A program made the position numbers and the translations under genes. The notes under the pieces were generated by a model. It saw only the letters and a program-made list of their open reading frames with translations, was not told where the DNA came from and ran no database searches. Below, piece by piece: positions 15,988-22,911 of a DNA stretch of 26,751 bases. Within the stretch, counting starts at the first letter, position 1; every line of letters begins with the position of its first letter. Source of the DNA: Pseudomonadota bacterium (GTDB lineage Bacteria > Pseudomonadota > Alphaproteobacteria > Rhizobiales > Devosiaceae); NCBI GenBank assembly GCA_023428425.1, contig JAEYYP010000175.1:1-26751 (forward strand), read 5' to 3'.

Positions 15988-17223
15988 TCACGCCGCCTGA
16001 AGCTTGAGGCGCAGGGCCTTGGGACCGCGCACGGAGAGGCTGCGCTTGTAGTGCGGCGCCTCGGCCAGCTCGATCGAGCGGAACGTCCTGAACAGGGTGG
16101 AAAAGATCACATCCATGTCCAGCCGCGCCAGATGATTGCCGAGGCAGAAATGCGCGCCACCGCCGAAGGCGAGGTGGCGGTTCGGCGTCCGGCCGACGTC
16201 GAAGCTGTCGGGCGCATCGAACTGCTCGGGATCGCGGTTGGCGGCGCCATAGAGCAGGCCGAAGCGGGTGCCGCGCGGATAGACTGTGCCCCCCACTTCG
16301 ACATCCTCGGCCGCGTAGCGATCGAAGAACGGCAGCGGGGACTCGAAGCGGAACATCTCCTGCACCGCGGTCGGCATCAGCCGCGGATCGGATTTCAGCC
16401 GCTGCATTTCGGCGGGAAAGCGCAGCAGCGCGTGCATGCCGCTGCCCAGCACGTCGATGGTCGAGCCGTGCCCCGCCATCAGGATCAGCATGGCGGTCGA
16501 GATGAACTCGTCCTCGCTCATCTCGCCCGACTGCTCGGCCGCAACGAGGCGCGTCACGAGATCATCCTTGGGGGCACGGAGCCGGTCGGCCTTGAGTTCG
16601 CGCAGGTAGGCGGCGAACTCGGCGGCCGTTGCCTCCGCGAGGGCCTTGCGGGCCTCTGAACGATCGACGTCGAAATACTGCACGATGCTCTCGGACCAGG
16701 TGCGCAGCATCGTGCAATCGGCTTCGGGCACGCCGAGCAGGTGGCCGATCACGTGGCCGGGCACATGCACGGCCAGCTCGGCGACGAAATCGATCTCGCC
16801 CGCACCCACCAGCCCCGAAACGAGGCGCGTCACATAGTCCTCGATGGCGGCGCGCTGGCCGGCAATCAGCGCCGGGGTGAACATGCGGTAGACCTGACGG
16901 CGCAGCCGGTCGTGCACCTCGCCATCGCTGTTCAGCATTGAGAACTGCACAAACCGCGCATGGTTCGGCATGTCGTGGAAATTGTCCTGGCGCTGCCGAC
17001 GTTCCAGTTCGGCCGTATCGAGGATGCCGGCGGGCATACGGGGCAGGCGAGCGTCGGCGACGATGGCGGCGACATCGCGCTGGCGGGTGACCAGCAGCAT
17101 GTCCAGCTCGGGAAACGGAAACAACCCGGGAACGGCGCGCATACGGGCGTAGACGGCGTAGGGATCGGCAGCGAACTCGGCCGAAAGCGGGTCGAAACTG
17201 AATGGTGCGGGCTGGGCCGTCAT
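15988..17223 (-). CDS. class I bacterial cytochrome P450
   Basis: This 411-residue soluble P450 monooxygenase inserts one oxygen atom into a substrate, with electrons from the ferredoxin and reductase encoded next to it. The heme-binding loop FGGGAHFCLGNHLAR places the axial thiolate at Cys360. The I-helix oxygen-activating motif is AGHGST, ending at Thr255, and the ExxR pair is Glu289/Arg292. Length fits bacterial class I enzymes. I set the start at the ATG at 17223 because AAGGAAAG lies about six bases upstream; a TTG at 17244 would give a seven-residue extension but lacks such a site. It is the first gene of a ten-gene set that ends with a nucleoside importer and hydrolase. The CYP family cannot be named and the substrate is unknown; hydroxylation leading to N- or O-dealkylation is a plausible role. 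Confidence 0.96.
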   Translation of the reverse strand: MTAQPAPFSFDPLSAEFAADPYAVYARMRAVPGLFPFPELDMLLVTRQRDVAAIVADARLPRMPAGILDTAELERRQRQDNFHDMPNHARFVQFSMLNSDGEVHDRLRRQVYRMFTPALIAGQRAAIEDYVTRLVSGLVGAGEIDFVAELAVHVPGHVIGHLLGVPEADCTMLRTWSESIVQYFDVDRSEARKALAEATAAEFAAYLRELKADRLRAPKDDLVTRLVAAEQSGEMSEDEFISTAMLILMAGHGSTIDVLGSGMHALLRFPAEMQRLKSDPRLMPTAVQEMFRFESPLPFFDRYAAEDVEVGGTVYPRGTRFGLLYGAANRDPEQFDAPDSFDVGRTPNRHLAFGGGAHFCLGNHLARLDMDVIFSTLFRTFRSIELAEAPHYKRSLSVRGPKALRLKLQAA

Positions 17224-17229
17224 CAGGCG

Positions 17230-17237
17230 CTTTCCTT
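17230..17237 (-). promoter_or_regulatory. ribosome-binding site deciding the P450 start
   Basis: On the minus strand AAGGAAAG lies six bases ahead of the ATG at 17223. Its position inside the would-be extension from the TTG at 17244 argues for the ATG. Confidence 0.7.
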
Positions 17238-17303
17238 GCTGCAACGCGGATGACTGTAGCCCCCGGTCTGGCGAAGGAAATGCACGTCCCTCTCAAACAG
17301 ATG

Positions 17304-17332
17304 GACAAAACGCGCATCGTCATGATTTTGTC
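17304..17332. promoter_or_regulatory. inverted repeat, candidate AraC operator
   Basis: GACAAAA (17304-17310) and TTTTGTC (17326-17332) are perfect inverted copies whose centres are 22 bases apart, about two turns of the helix. The pair lies five bases ahead of the regulator's start codon, within the 114-base spacer shared by the divergent regulator and P450 genes. The position suggests autoregulation or control of the divergent promoters by the AraC-type protein. AraC proteins more often use direct repeats, so this is a candidate only. Confidence 0.4.
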
Positions 17333-17337
17333 ACCGC

Positions 17338-18183
17338 ATGCTCGACGAACGTCTCTACCTGCGCGCGCCGCACCCGCTCGATTCCGCCGTGCCCTACCAG
17401 GTGGTCGGCGCGGGACAGCGGACGGCCATGCCGGGCGTCGCTCCCATCACCACGCGCTTCCACGAGCACGCCTTCATGCTTTCGATCGAAGGGCGGGGGC
17501 ACATCGAGGTGGGCGATGTCGTGCGCCAGGCCGAGCCGGGCGACATCGTGTGGCTCAACACCTCGAGCCGCTACGCGCATGGTTGCGCTCCCGGGGCTGC
17601 GGGCTGGGGCTATCTATGGATCGGCGTGGGCGCCGGTCCCGGGCTCGATGCGGCCTATCAGGTCGCCCGCTGCGGCGAGGAGCCGGTCTTCACCGGCGCC
17701 CCCGCCCCCGAGATCGTCGCGATGTTCGAGCGGGGCATCCACGCCATACGCCTCTCCGGCCCGACGGCCCCGGCCGTCATCAGCGCCGCGATCAGCGACA
17801 TCATGGCCGAAGTGCTGGGGCGCCGGGCCCGAAGGCAGGGGCTCGTCGGTTCGGAGAATTTCGGCGGGCGACTGGGCGGCGTGCTGGAGCGCATCCGGGC
17901 CGATATCGACTGGCCGTGGACGATCCCCGACATGGCGCGCCTCGCCGCCCTCAGCCCCTCGCAGCTGCATCGCATCTTCAAGCAGCGCTTCGGCGTGTCG
18001 CCCATCACCTGGCTGCGGCATGAGCGCATCAACCGGGCGTGCCGGCTGCTGGCCGACAGGGCGCTAAGCGTGGCCGAGGTCGGGCGCCTCTGCGGCTATG
18101 CCGACCCCTATCACTTCAGCCGCGACTTCCGCCGCCTCTGCGGCCAGAGCCCATCGCTGTTCCGCTCGCAGCAGGGATGGTAA
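17338..18183 (+). CDS. AraC-family transcriptional regulator
   Basis: This is a 281-residue DNA-binding regulator. The N-terminal half is a cupin-like ligand-sensing domain: HEHAFMLSIEGRGHIEVGDVVRQAEPGDIVWLN is the usual beta-barrel stretch. The C-terminal 100 residues hold two helix-turn-helix motifs of the AraC/XylS type: MARLAALSPSQLHRIFKQRFGVSPITWLRHERINRACRLL in pieces, then SVAEVGRLCGYADPYHFSRDFRRLCGQSPS. It is divergent from the P450 gene and is the only regulator near the ten-gene set, so it most likely controls that set in response to the substrate or a breakdown product. The ATG at 17338 gives a usual length. A hairpin at 18223-18239 may end its transcript. Confidence 0.93.
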   Translation: MLDERLYLRAPHPLDSAVPYQVVGAGQRTAMPGVAPITTRFHEHAFMLSIEGRGHIEVGDVVRQAEPGDIVWLNTSSRYAHGCAPGAAGWGYLWIGVGAGPGLDAAYQVARCGEEPVFTGAPAPEIVAMFERGIHAIRLSGPTAPAVISAAISDIMAEVLGRRARRQGLVGSENFGGRLGGVLERIRADIDWPWTIPDMARLAALSPSQLHRIFKQRFGVSPITWLRHERINRACRLLADRALSVAEVGRLCGYADPYHFSRDFRRLCGQSPSLFRSQQGW

Positions 18184-18222
18184 TGACGCCCCGGACAGGC
18201 CGCTTTGCGATCGCCCATTCCT

Positions 18223-18239
18223 TTCAGGGCGGCCCTGAA
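18223..18239 (+). terminator. hairpin after the AraC-type regulator
   Basis: TTCAGGG (18223-18229) and CCCTGAA (18233-18239) form a perfect 7-base stem with a 3-base loop, about 40 bases past the regulator's stop codon. No T-run follows. Confidence 0.4.
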
Positions 18240-18333
18240 GCGTCTTCAATACGTTGAACCGCCGGCAGGGCCGCTCGGCAGCCCGATGGAAGTCGGATTC
18301 GATACCGCCACCCGGTCAGTCGCATTGTGCAAA

Positions 18334-18358
18334 CCCCTGCTCCTTCGGAGAGCAGGGG
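18334..18358 (-). terminator. terminator of the large secreted-protein gene
   Basis: CCCCTGCTC (18334-18342) and GAGCAGGGG (18350-18358) form a perfect 9-base stem with a loop of seven, about 20 bases past the minus-strand stop codon at 18379. On the minus strand the stem is followed by TTTG, a short U-tract. It is the best intrinsic terminator in the window. Confidence 0.65.
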
Positions 18359-18378
18359 GAGGCTTGTTCAGGACCCTC

Positions 18379-21300
18379 TCAGTCGTCGGGGCACTTGCCG
18401 ACTTCGAACTTGGCGCCCGGATAGGCGATCACGTCGGTATCGTAGAGGTTGCGGCGGTACTCATCGCCCAGCCCCAGGACGTAGGCCTCGGCCAGCACGT
18501 CAACCGCCAGCCTGCCGCCGATTGCACCCGCTACACAGTTGGAGGTGCCGGCGACCGCCTTCAACTCGGCGGCGATGGGGAACATGCGGAAGCTGAAGCC
18601 GCCCTTGGCGGTTGCCAAGGCGTTCTTCATGCCGATGCCGATATTGACCTGTGCGCCGATACCGACACCCAACGATCCTGCGATGGTTGCCGTAGCCTTG
18701 CCGACTTCGAAGTCGTTGATCGGCTTGGTCTTGTGATTGAAATACACATTGACGCAGGGGTACGGGAAGCCCCACTTCTTGCACCACTCGGACTTGGCCT
18801 CGATTTTCCCTTCGCTCTTGACGCCCATAGTGACGGTCAGCGCCGGCCCGTTGATGCTCACCTTACCGGTAGCGTTCACGGAGATGTCCGGCTTCACTTC
18901 CAGATTGATAGGGATCGGCTTGATCAACAGCTGGAAGCTGTACCCATCGACATCAAGTGCGCACTCGGCTTCTCCACTGAACCAGATTGTCGGGGAAACG
19001 CCTGCCTCGATTCCTGCGTCGACGTTCCAGGTCATCCATACGGCCTTGACCTCCACGTCGTGCGTGAACTTTGGACGGAAGACAGGATTGAGGCCCACCC
19101 TGCCGTCGAGCGTGCCAGTACACTTGACGTTGGGCATCGGAGTGTACTCGACCTTACGCTTGTCATTGATCTCCGAGTACTGGGTCATTACGCGGTTGAG
19201 GTTGCTGGACGCGTTCTGCGCAACCAGCAGCCGGGGTGGCAGCGCGAGCGGACTCTGAGGCGAGTGGCCAAGATCGACCGGCTGTGTCCATGCGGCCAGA
19301 GCCCGGTCTTCGATCGCCGAAAGCATCCCGTCGCGGCTCATCGTACCACGGTGTGCCGGCTGGAGCGCGCCCTGCAGGTTGCTGTCCTGCACGTCGAAGC
19401 TGATCGGGCCGTCTTCGCCAACGCGGTAGACCTGGTCGATGACCAGCTTGCCGCCAACCCGCACCTGAACCCTGGCCTCGGCCGGAGTCGTACACGCCTT
19501 GTGGTTCAACACTTGGACGAGATAGGTGCCGCGCGGCGCGTTCTGGTCCCAGAACGTGTTTTCGACACGGCTGCCCATCACCCCGCAGTCGCTTCCGCGA
19601 TGGTCCAGCTCCAACTGGCCGCCGTTGGCAGCTGTCGGCGCCATCCAGTTGACAGTGGTGCCATTCGGCTCGGTGACGTGAAGGTCCAGGTCGTCGCCAC
19701 TGGTCCACAGCAGCGTGACCTGAACTTCGCCCGTGCTACCGGTAGAGGGAAGCAACTCGGCCTCCTCGGTAACCTCAAAGGCACCCTTTTCCATCGGGTC
19801 GACAATGCCCAGGCATCCGGGGCTGTTGGGCTCGAGCCGTTCACCGGTCGTCGGATCGTAGCAGATGTCTTCAGTGGTCGACGAAGTGCTGAAGTAGCTG
19901 AACACTGTGCTGAGCGGCACGTCCGTGTTCACGATCGCCGTGGAAACGCCATTCTCGCTCGCTTCGCATACGTCGATGGCACCGTAGAAGGAATTCTCTC
20001 CCGCCACGTCGGTCGTGACGAGGAACGGCGTTCCGACCACGCAGCCTCCACCGAGCGTTGCAGCATCCTCGATGCCCGCCATCTCGCTGTTGCTGCCACG
20101 TTCGACATGAGCCGGGTCGAGCTGCACACGCACCCAGTGCTCGCCGATACGCTGCGCGTTGAGAGCAGCAAAGTCGGTCGGCAGGATGGTGTTGGGGGCA
20201 ACCGCATAGGCTGCCTCCAGCGAGCCCTCGACCGCGGTGGTCGCGGTGTAGGTCCGGACTGGGAGTGCCTTTCCAGCGGTCGAGGTCGAAAACAACGTGA
20301 AGGTGTATTCTCGACCGGTCTCAAGGCCTTCCGCGACGGCTGTCTGCGCGGTGGGCGAGGCGAGTGGCACTGGTGTGCCGGCACCAGGATTGTCCGCCGG
20401 AACGGTTCCATCCGTGCGAACCAGCACATACTCGGCGACTGCGACCTCCGGCAGCGAGCCCCATGACAGGCCCACGCTGGTCGCCGTTACTTCGTCAACC
20501 AGCATCGCAACCTGAACGACCTGGGTGTCGATGCTGAACGAGACCGTCACTGCGGGCTCGAGCGACTCCGTAGGCTCAGGCACGACGATCTGCGACGCGC
20601 TGATATTGGTGGTCGTGAAGGTGGAGAACTGGCCGATCGATGGCGCCGGCGGCAGCACGCTGTAGGTGCCGGGCGCGAGATCGACAACAGTACGCGTCCG
20701 CTCGTCGTCGCCCATGACGGGAACGAGCGTGGACTGCCCGGTTGCTTCGTCGCGCACGATAAAAACAGAGCGGCTGCCGACGGCGGCCGTGCCGTCAGTG
20801 CTGACAAAGGCCACGGGTGTTCCCGCCAGTGCCTCTTCGCCTTCCTGGTTCCAGGCCAGCTCGACCCGGCCCGTATTGGTCTGCGGGATGACGTCGGCCG
20901 ACACCCGTTCGGCTGCCGGCTCATAAGGAATGCTGGTCCACAGCACCCGGTCGGCCGCGGCGAGCTGAAGCGCGCCATTGGGCTGCAGCACCAACTGGGC
21001 GGTGGGATCGGGGTTCTCCGTCAGTGCCGACCAGATGTAGCTGCCATCCTCGGCATAGGCGGCAAGGTTGCCGTCTTCCTGGAAGATGACGGTGCCGACG
21101 CGCGGGAAATCGACGCCCTGCGTGTCGAAGCCCCAGACGTAGTCGCCATTGGCGCGTGCCACGACGAGGTTGCCGTCCGGGTTGAGCACGAGGAAATGGT
21201 CGCCCGACGGCGAATAATAGCGCTGGCCGCGCACCAGTTCGGTTCCGGGCTGCAGCGGCATCGTCAGCGTCGCTGCGTCGCCAACGGGAACACGCTCCGC

Positions 21301-22020
21301 CACCGGCGGCTGGATGTTGAAGTTCGTCTGGATGACGAAGTTGGAGCCGCGTGACTGCCGTTCGGCGAAGAAGACGTCGATCGGGTAGCTCTCGCCCGGG
21401 TTCAGCCCCAGTTCGCGCAGCTGCGCGCCGGTGATCGTGGCGGTTTCCGCCCGATGCGTGCCACCCAGGTCGATCCCCAGCCGGCCACCGAAGAACACCC
21501 ACAGGTCATCGTCGCCGGTGAAGGTGAAGTGGTCGGTGTCGTTCTGGAAGCTGAACTCACCCGCCAGTTGCATGGTGTAGTGGAAGTTGCGCGGCTGATC
21601 GCTGGTGTCGAGGAACTGCCCGTCCTCGTTGCCGAGCAGCTCGTTGTCGATCGGGAAGAAGTTGTACCGCTCGATGGCATAGCTGCCCGAGCCAGCCGGC
21701 GTTTCCACCAGTTCGAGGGCATAGGGCTTCGACATGTTGACGCCGGGCACGTCGCGATACCACTGGTCGAAGTTCTCCTTCGAGGAGAAGACTTTGTTGC
21801 TGGGCCCCGCCCATACCGGCTTGCCGTCGGCGTCCAGTTCCTGTTGGACCTGGCCCGGCATGACGACGCCGCCCCTGCCGGACTCGAAGTCCGGGTGGGA
21901 ACTCGAGAAGTCCCAGATGCGCCCCTGCATGAGCTGCTGGGCATAGGCGGAACTCGCCATCAGCCCGATGGTCAATCCGGCGAGCAGCACACTGCGCCCC
22001 AGACGTGTGAGAGAATGCAC
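18379..22020 (-). CDS. large secreted multidomain protein (fibro-slime, bulb lectin, FN3, YfaP-like)
   Basis: This 1213-residue exported protein is probably an extracellular carbohydrate-binding or matrix protein. A signal peptide spans about residues 1-27 (ending SAYAQ). Residues about 33-237 match the fibro-slime/PA14-like domain: WDFSSSHPDFE, QWYRDVPGVN, FTGDDDLWVFFGGRLGIDLGG, and VFFAERQSRGSNFVIQTN. Residues about 257-363 hold three bulb-lectin-like repeats (LNPDGNLVVARANGDYVW, FQEDGNLAAYAEDGSYIW, LQPNGALQLAAADRVLW). An FN3-like domain is at about 500-598, and a YfaP/DUF2135-like beta domain at about 762-878 (SGDDLDLHVTEPNGT, ENTFWDQNAPRGTYLVQV). The last 330 residues are unrecognised, contain several cysteines, and have no sortase, autotransporter or membrane anchor that I can see. 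The start is GTG at 22020, preceded by CAGGAG eight bases away. The protein could leave the cell by an unknown route or stay in the periplasm. Confidence 0.85.
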   Translation of the reverse strand: MHSLTRLGRSVLLAGLTIGLMASSAYAQQLMQGRIWDFSSSHPDFESGRGGVVMPGQVQQELDADGKPVWAGPSNKVFSSKENFDQWYRDVPGVNMSKPYALELVETPAGSGSYAIERYNFFPIDNELLGNEDGQFLDTSDQPRNFHYTMQLAGEFSFQNDTDHFTFTGDDDLWVFFGGRLGIDLGGTHRAETATITGAQLRELGLNPGESYPIDVFFAERQSRGSNFVIQTNFNIQPPVAERVPVGDAATLTMPLQPGTELVRGQRYYSPSGDHFLVLNPDGNLVVARANGDYVWGFDTQGVDFPRVGTVIFQEDGNLAAYAEDGSYIWSALTENPDPTAQLVLQPNGALQLAAADRVLWTSIPYEPAAERVSADVIPQTNTGRVELAWNQEGEEALAGTPVAFVSTDGTAAVGSRSVFIVRDEATGQSTLVPVMGDDERTRTVVDLAPGTYSVLPPAPSIGQFSTFTTTNISASQIVVPEPTESLEPAVTVSFSIDTQVVQVAMLVDEVTATSVGLSWGSLPEVAVAEYVLVRTDGTVPADNPGAGTPVPLASPTAQTAVAEGLETGREYTFTLFSTSTAGKALPVRTYTATTAVEGSLEAAYAVAPNTILPTDFAALNAQRIGEHWVRVQLDPAHVERGSNSEMAGIEDAATLGGGCVVGTPFLVTTDVAGENSFYGAIDVCEASENGVSTAIVNTDVPLSTVFSYFSTSSTTEDICYDPTTGERLEPNSPGCLGIVDPMEKGAFEVTEEAELLPSTGSTGEVQVTLLWTSGDDLDLHVTEPNGTTVNWMAPTAANGGQLELDHRGSDCGVMGSRVENTFWDQNAPRGTYLVQVLNHKACTTPAEARVQVRVGGKLVIDQVYRVGEDGPISFDVQDSNLQGALQPAHRGTMSRDGMLSAIEDRALAAWTQPVDLGHSPQSPLALPPRLLVAQNASSNLNRVMTQYSEINDKRKVEYTPMPNVKCTGTLDGRVGLNPVFRPKFTHDVEVKAVWMTWNVDAGIEAGVSPTIWFSGEAECALDVDGYSFQLLIKPIPINLEVKPDISVNATGKVSINGPALTVTMGVKSEGKIEAKSEWCKKWGFPYPCVNVYFNHKTKPINDFEVGKATATIAGSLGVGIGAQVNIGIGMKNALATAKGGFSFRMFPIAAELKAVAGTSNCVAGAIGGRLAVDVLAEAYVLGLGDEYRRNLYDTDVIAYPGAKFEVGKCPDD

Positions 22021-22070
22021 GATAATCTCCTGAAAATGCAGCCATCAGTGATCGGACGCGACGGCGCAGA

Positions 22071-22083
22071 TCCGGTGACCGGA
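22071..22083. promoter_or_regulatory. dyad upstream of the large secreted-protein gene
   Basis: TCCGGT, one base, then ACCGGA form a perfect 6-base dyad 50 bases ahead of the GTG start. It could be an operator or a leader hairpin; nothing else supports either. Confidence 0.25.
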
Positions 22084-22175
22084 CTGCCCCGCGGCACACT
22101 GAATGCCCGGCTGAAAAGCCAACTACGCGGAGGTCGCAATACCGCTGCTGATTGCTGGCAGAATGGGTGGTGAAC

Positions 22176-22243
22176 TCGGGTTGCGCCCAACCCGAACAAA
22201 CGTCGTTTCGCGACGTACGGCGGGTGCCGCAGGCGTCGCCTGC
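22176..22243 (-). terminator. hairpin cluster after the small secreted-protein gene
   Basis: Three hairpins follow in a row on the transcript. GCAGGC (22229-22234) pairs with GCCTGC (22238-22243), touching the stop codon. CGTCG (22201-22205) pairs with CGACG (22211-22215). TCGGGTTG (22176-22183) pairs with CAACCCGA (22188-22195) in an 8-base stem with a 4-base loop. None has a U-tract. The cluster may end or attenuate transcription from the small gene into the large one, or stabilise the message. Confidence 0.4.
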
Positions 22244-22569
22244 TACCAGGTGAATGCCCCGCTGACTTCGGCTTTCTGTGAAGCCTTGTCGTAGGCACAG
22301 GCCACCAGCTTCAGCGCAGAAGATCCGACTTCAGGGCCGACCAGCACCGCGAAGCCATAGGACTCGGAACCATAGGGATCCACTTGCACGACGTTGGCGG
22401 TGATCACGCCCTTGGATGCCTCGCGGCACGCCAGTTCCACCTCCTGCTGGAACTCCTCCCATGCATCGCCGCTCGCCGCCTGGACGGCGTGCGTCCCGAA
22501 CATGGCGACAACTAGCAACCCTCCCAGCGCGGCACCAAGTCCGCGTGACAGCCCGTGTGTCTTTTTCAA
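22243..22569 (-). CDS. small secreted protein of unknown function
   Basis: This 108-residue product has a clear signal peptide (KK near the N-terminus, hydrophobic core GAALGGLLVVAMFG, cleavage after residue 31 or 32, AVQA-A). The mature part of about 77 residues has just two cysteines, Cys48 and Cys91, which could form one disulfide, and a central stretch VDPYGSESYGFAVLVGPE. I do not recognise the family. The start codon is TTG at 22569: an in-frame TAA lies directly upstream, and the next ATG is inside the signal peptide, so TTG is the only start that keeps the export signal. GGGAAG about eight bases upstream supports it. It is 222 bases upstream of the large secreted protein on the same strand, so the two may be expressed together. 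Confidence 0.75.
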   Translation of the reverse strand: MKKTHGLSRGLGAALGGLLVVAMFGTHAVQAASGDAWEEFQQEVELACREASKGVITANVVQVDPYGSESYGFAVLVGPEVGSSALKLVACAYDKASQKAEVSGAFTW

Positions 22570-22789
22570 TTATGTCTTCCCACTTTTCCTGTCCAATATT
22601 GACGGCCATTCATCGCCCCAAGGCGTGCGGTGCCTGCGCCGCAATCGCGGGCACAACGTGTACGTCAATCTACGTATCTCAATGGCATGGTGAACCGAAT
22701 ATGAACAGGGTGCTGTAAACGACTGTCCGACAATCACCTTTTCGTAGGAACACAGCGCAACTCGTGTTGAGTGGTGATCCCTGAGCGGA
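22570..22789. promoter_or_regulatory. divergent intergenic region upstream of serC and the small secreted-protein gene
   Basis: This non-coding stretch lies between the minus-strand small gene and the serC leader and must hold two divergent promoters. On the minus strand TTGGGG and TATTGG are 17 bases apart just ahead of the small gene, a weak match to a sigma-70 promoter. TACGT occurs twice around 22661-22676. I see no convincing promoter for serC and no further open frame that looks coding. Confidence 0.4.
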
Positions 22790-22911
22790 ATGACGGGTGC
22801 CCTGGGATTCCGGGTCCGAGATACCCATTGACGGCGACCCGTCCCGAGGCGTATCAGCCCGGCTCAGGACACCTTGCCCTAACGCAAGGCTTTCGACCTG
22901 GGAGGGTCGCC
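22790..22911 (+). ncRNA. serC leader RNA element
   Basis: The sequence ahead of serC matches, by pattern, the serC leader RNA described upstream of serC in Alphaproteobacteria. GGCGACCC with following GTCCC (22833-22845) can pair with GGGAGGGTCGCC (22900-22911), which contains the Shine-Dalgarno sequence and abuts the ATG. Inside lies a hairpin CCTTGC (22872-22877) with GCAAGG (22884-22889). Folding of the outer stem would hide the ribosome-binding site, so translation of serC is probably regulated here. A further 7-base match, GACGGGT (22792-22798) with ACCCGTC (22837-22843), uses the same 5' arm and could form the opposite, open state. The ligand or trans-acting factor is not known to me. 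Confidence 0.75.

Noticed and set aside
12261..17223. Reading the P450, ferredoxin, reductase and TrzN/AtzB-like enzyme as a triazine-herbicide pathway
   Set aside because: The same genes are continuous with a nucleoside-type importer and a nucleoside hydrolase, which a triazine pathway would not need; no ring-cleaving amidase is present.
17224..17244. TTG start giving the P450 seven extra residues
   Set aside because: The AAGGAAAG ribosome-binding site lies inside this extension, six bases before the ATG at 17223.
18205..20466. A 753-residue plus-strand open frame opposite the large secreted protein
   Set aside because: It has no recognisable domains, and the other strand encodes a signal peptide and several known domains over the same stretch. 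Long antisense frames are expected at this GC content.
22828..22857. TTGACG and TATCAG with an 18-base spacer as a serC promoter
   Set aside because: They fall inside the leader RNA stem; transcription from here would remove the 5' arm. Probably chance.
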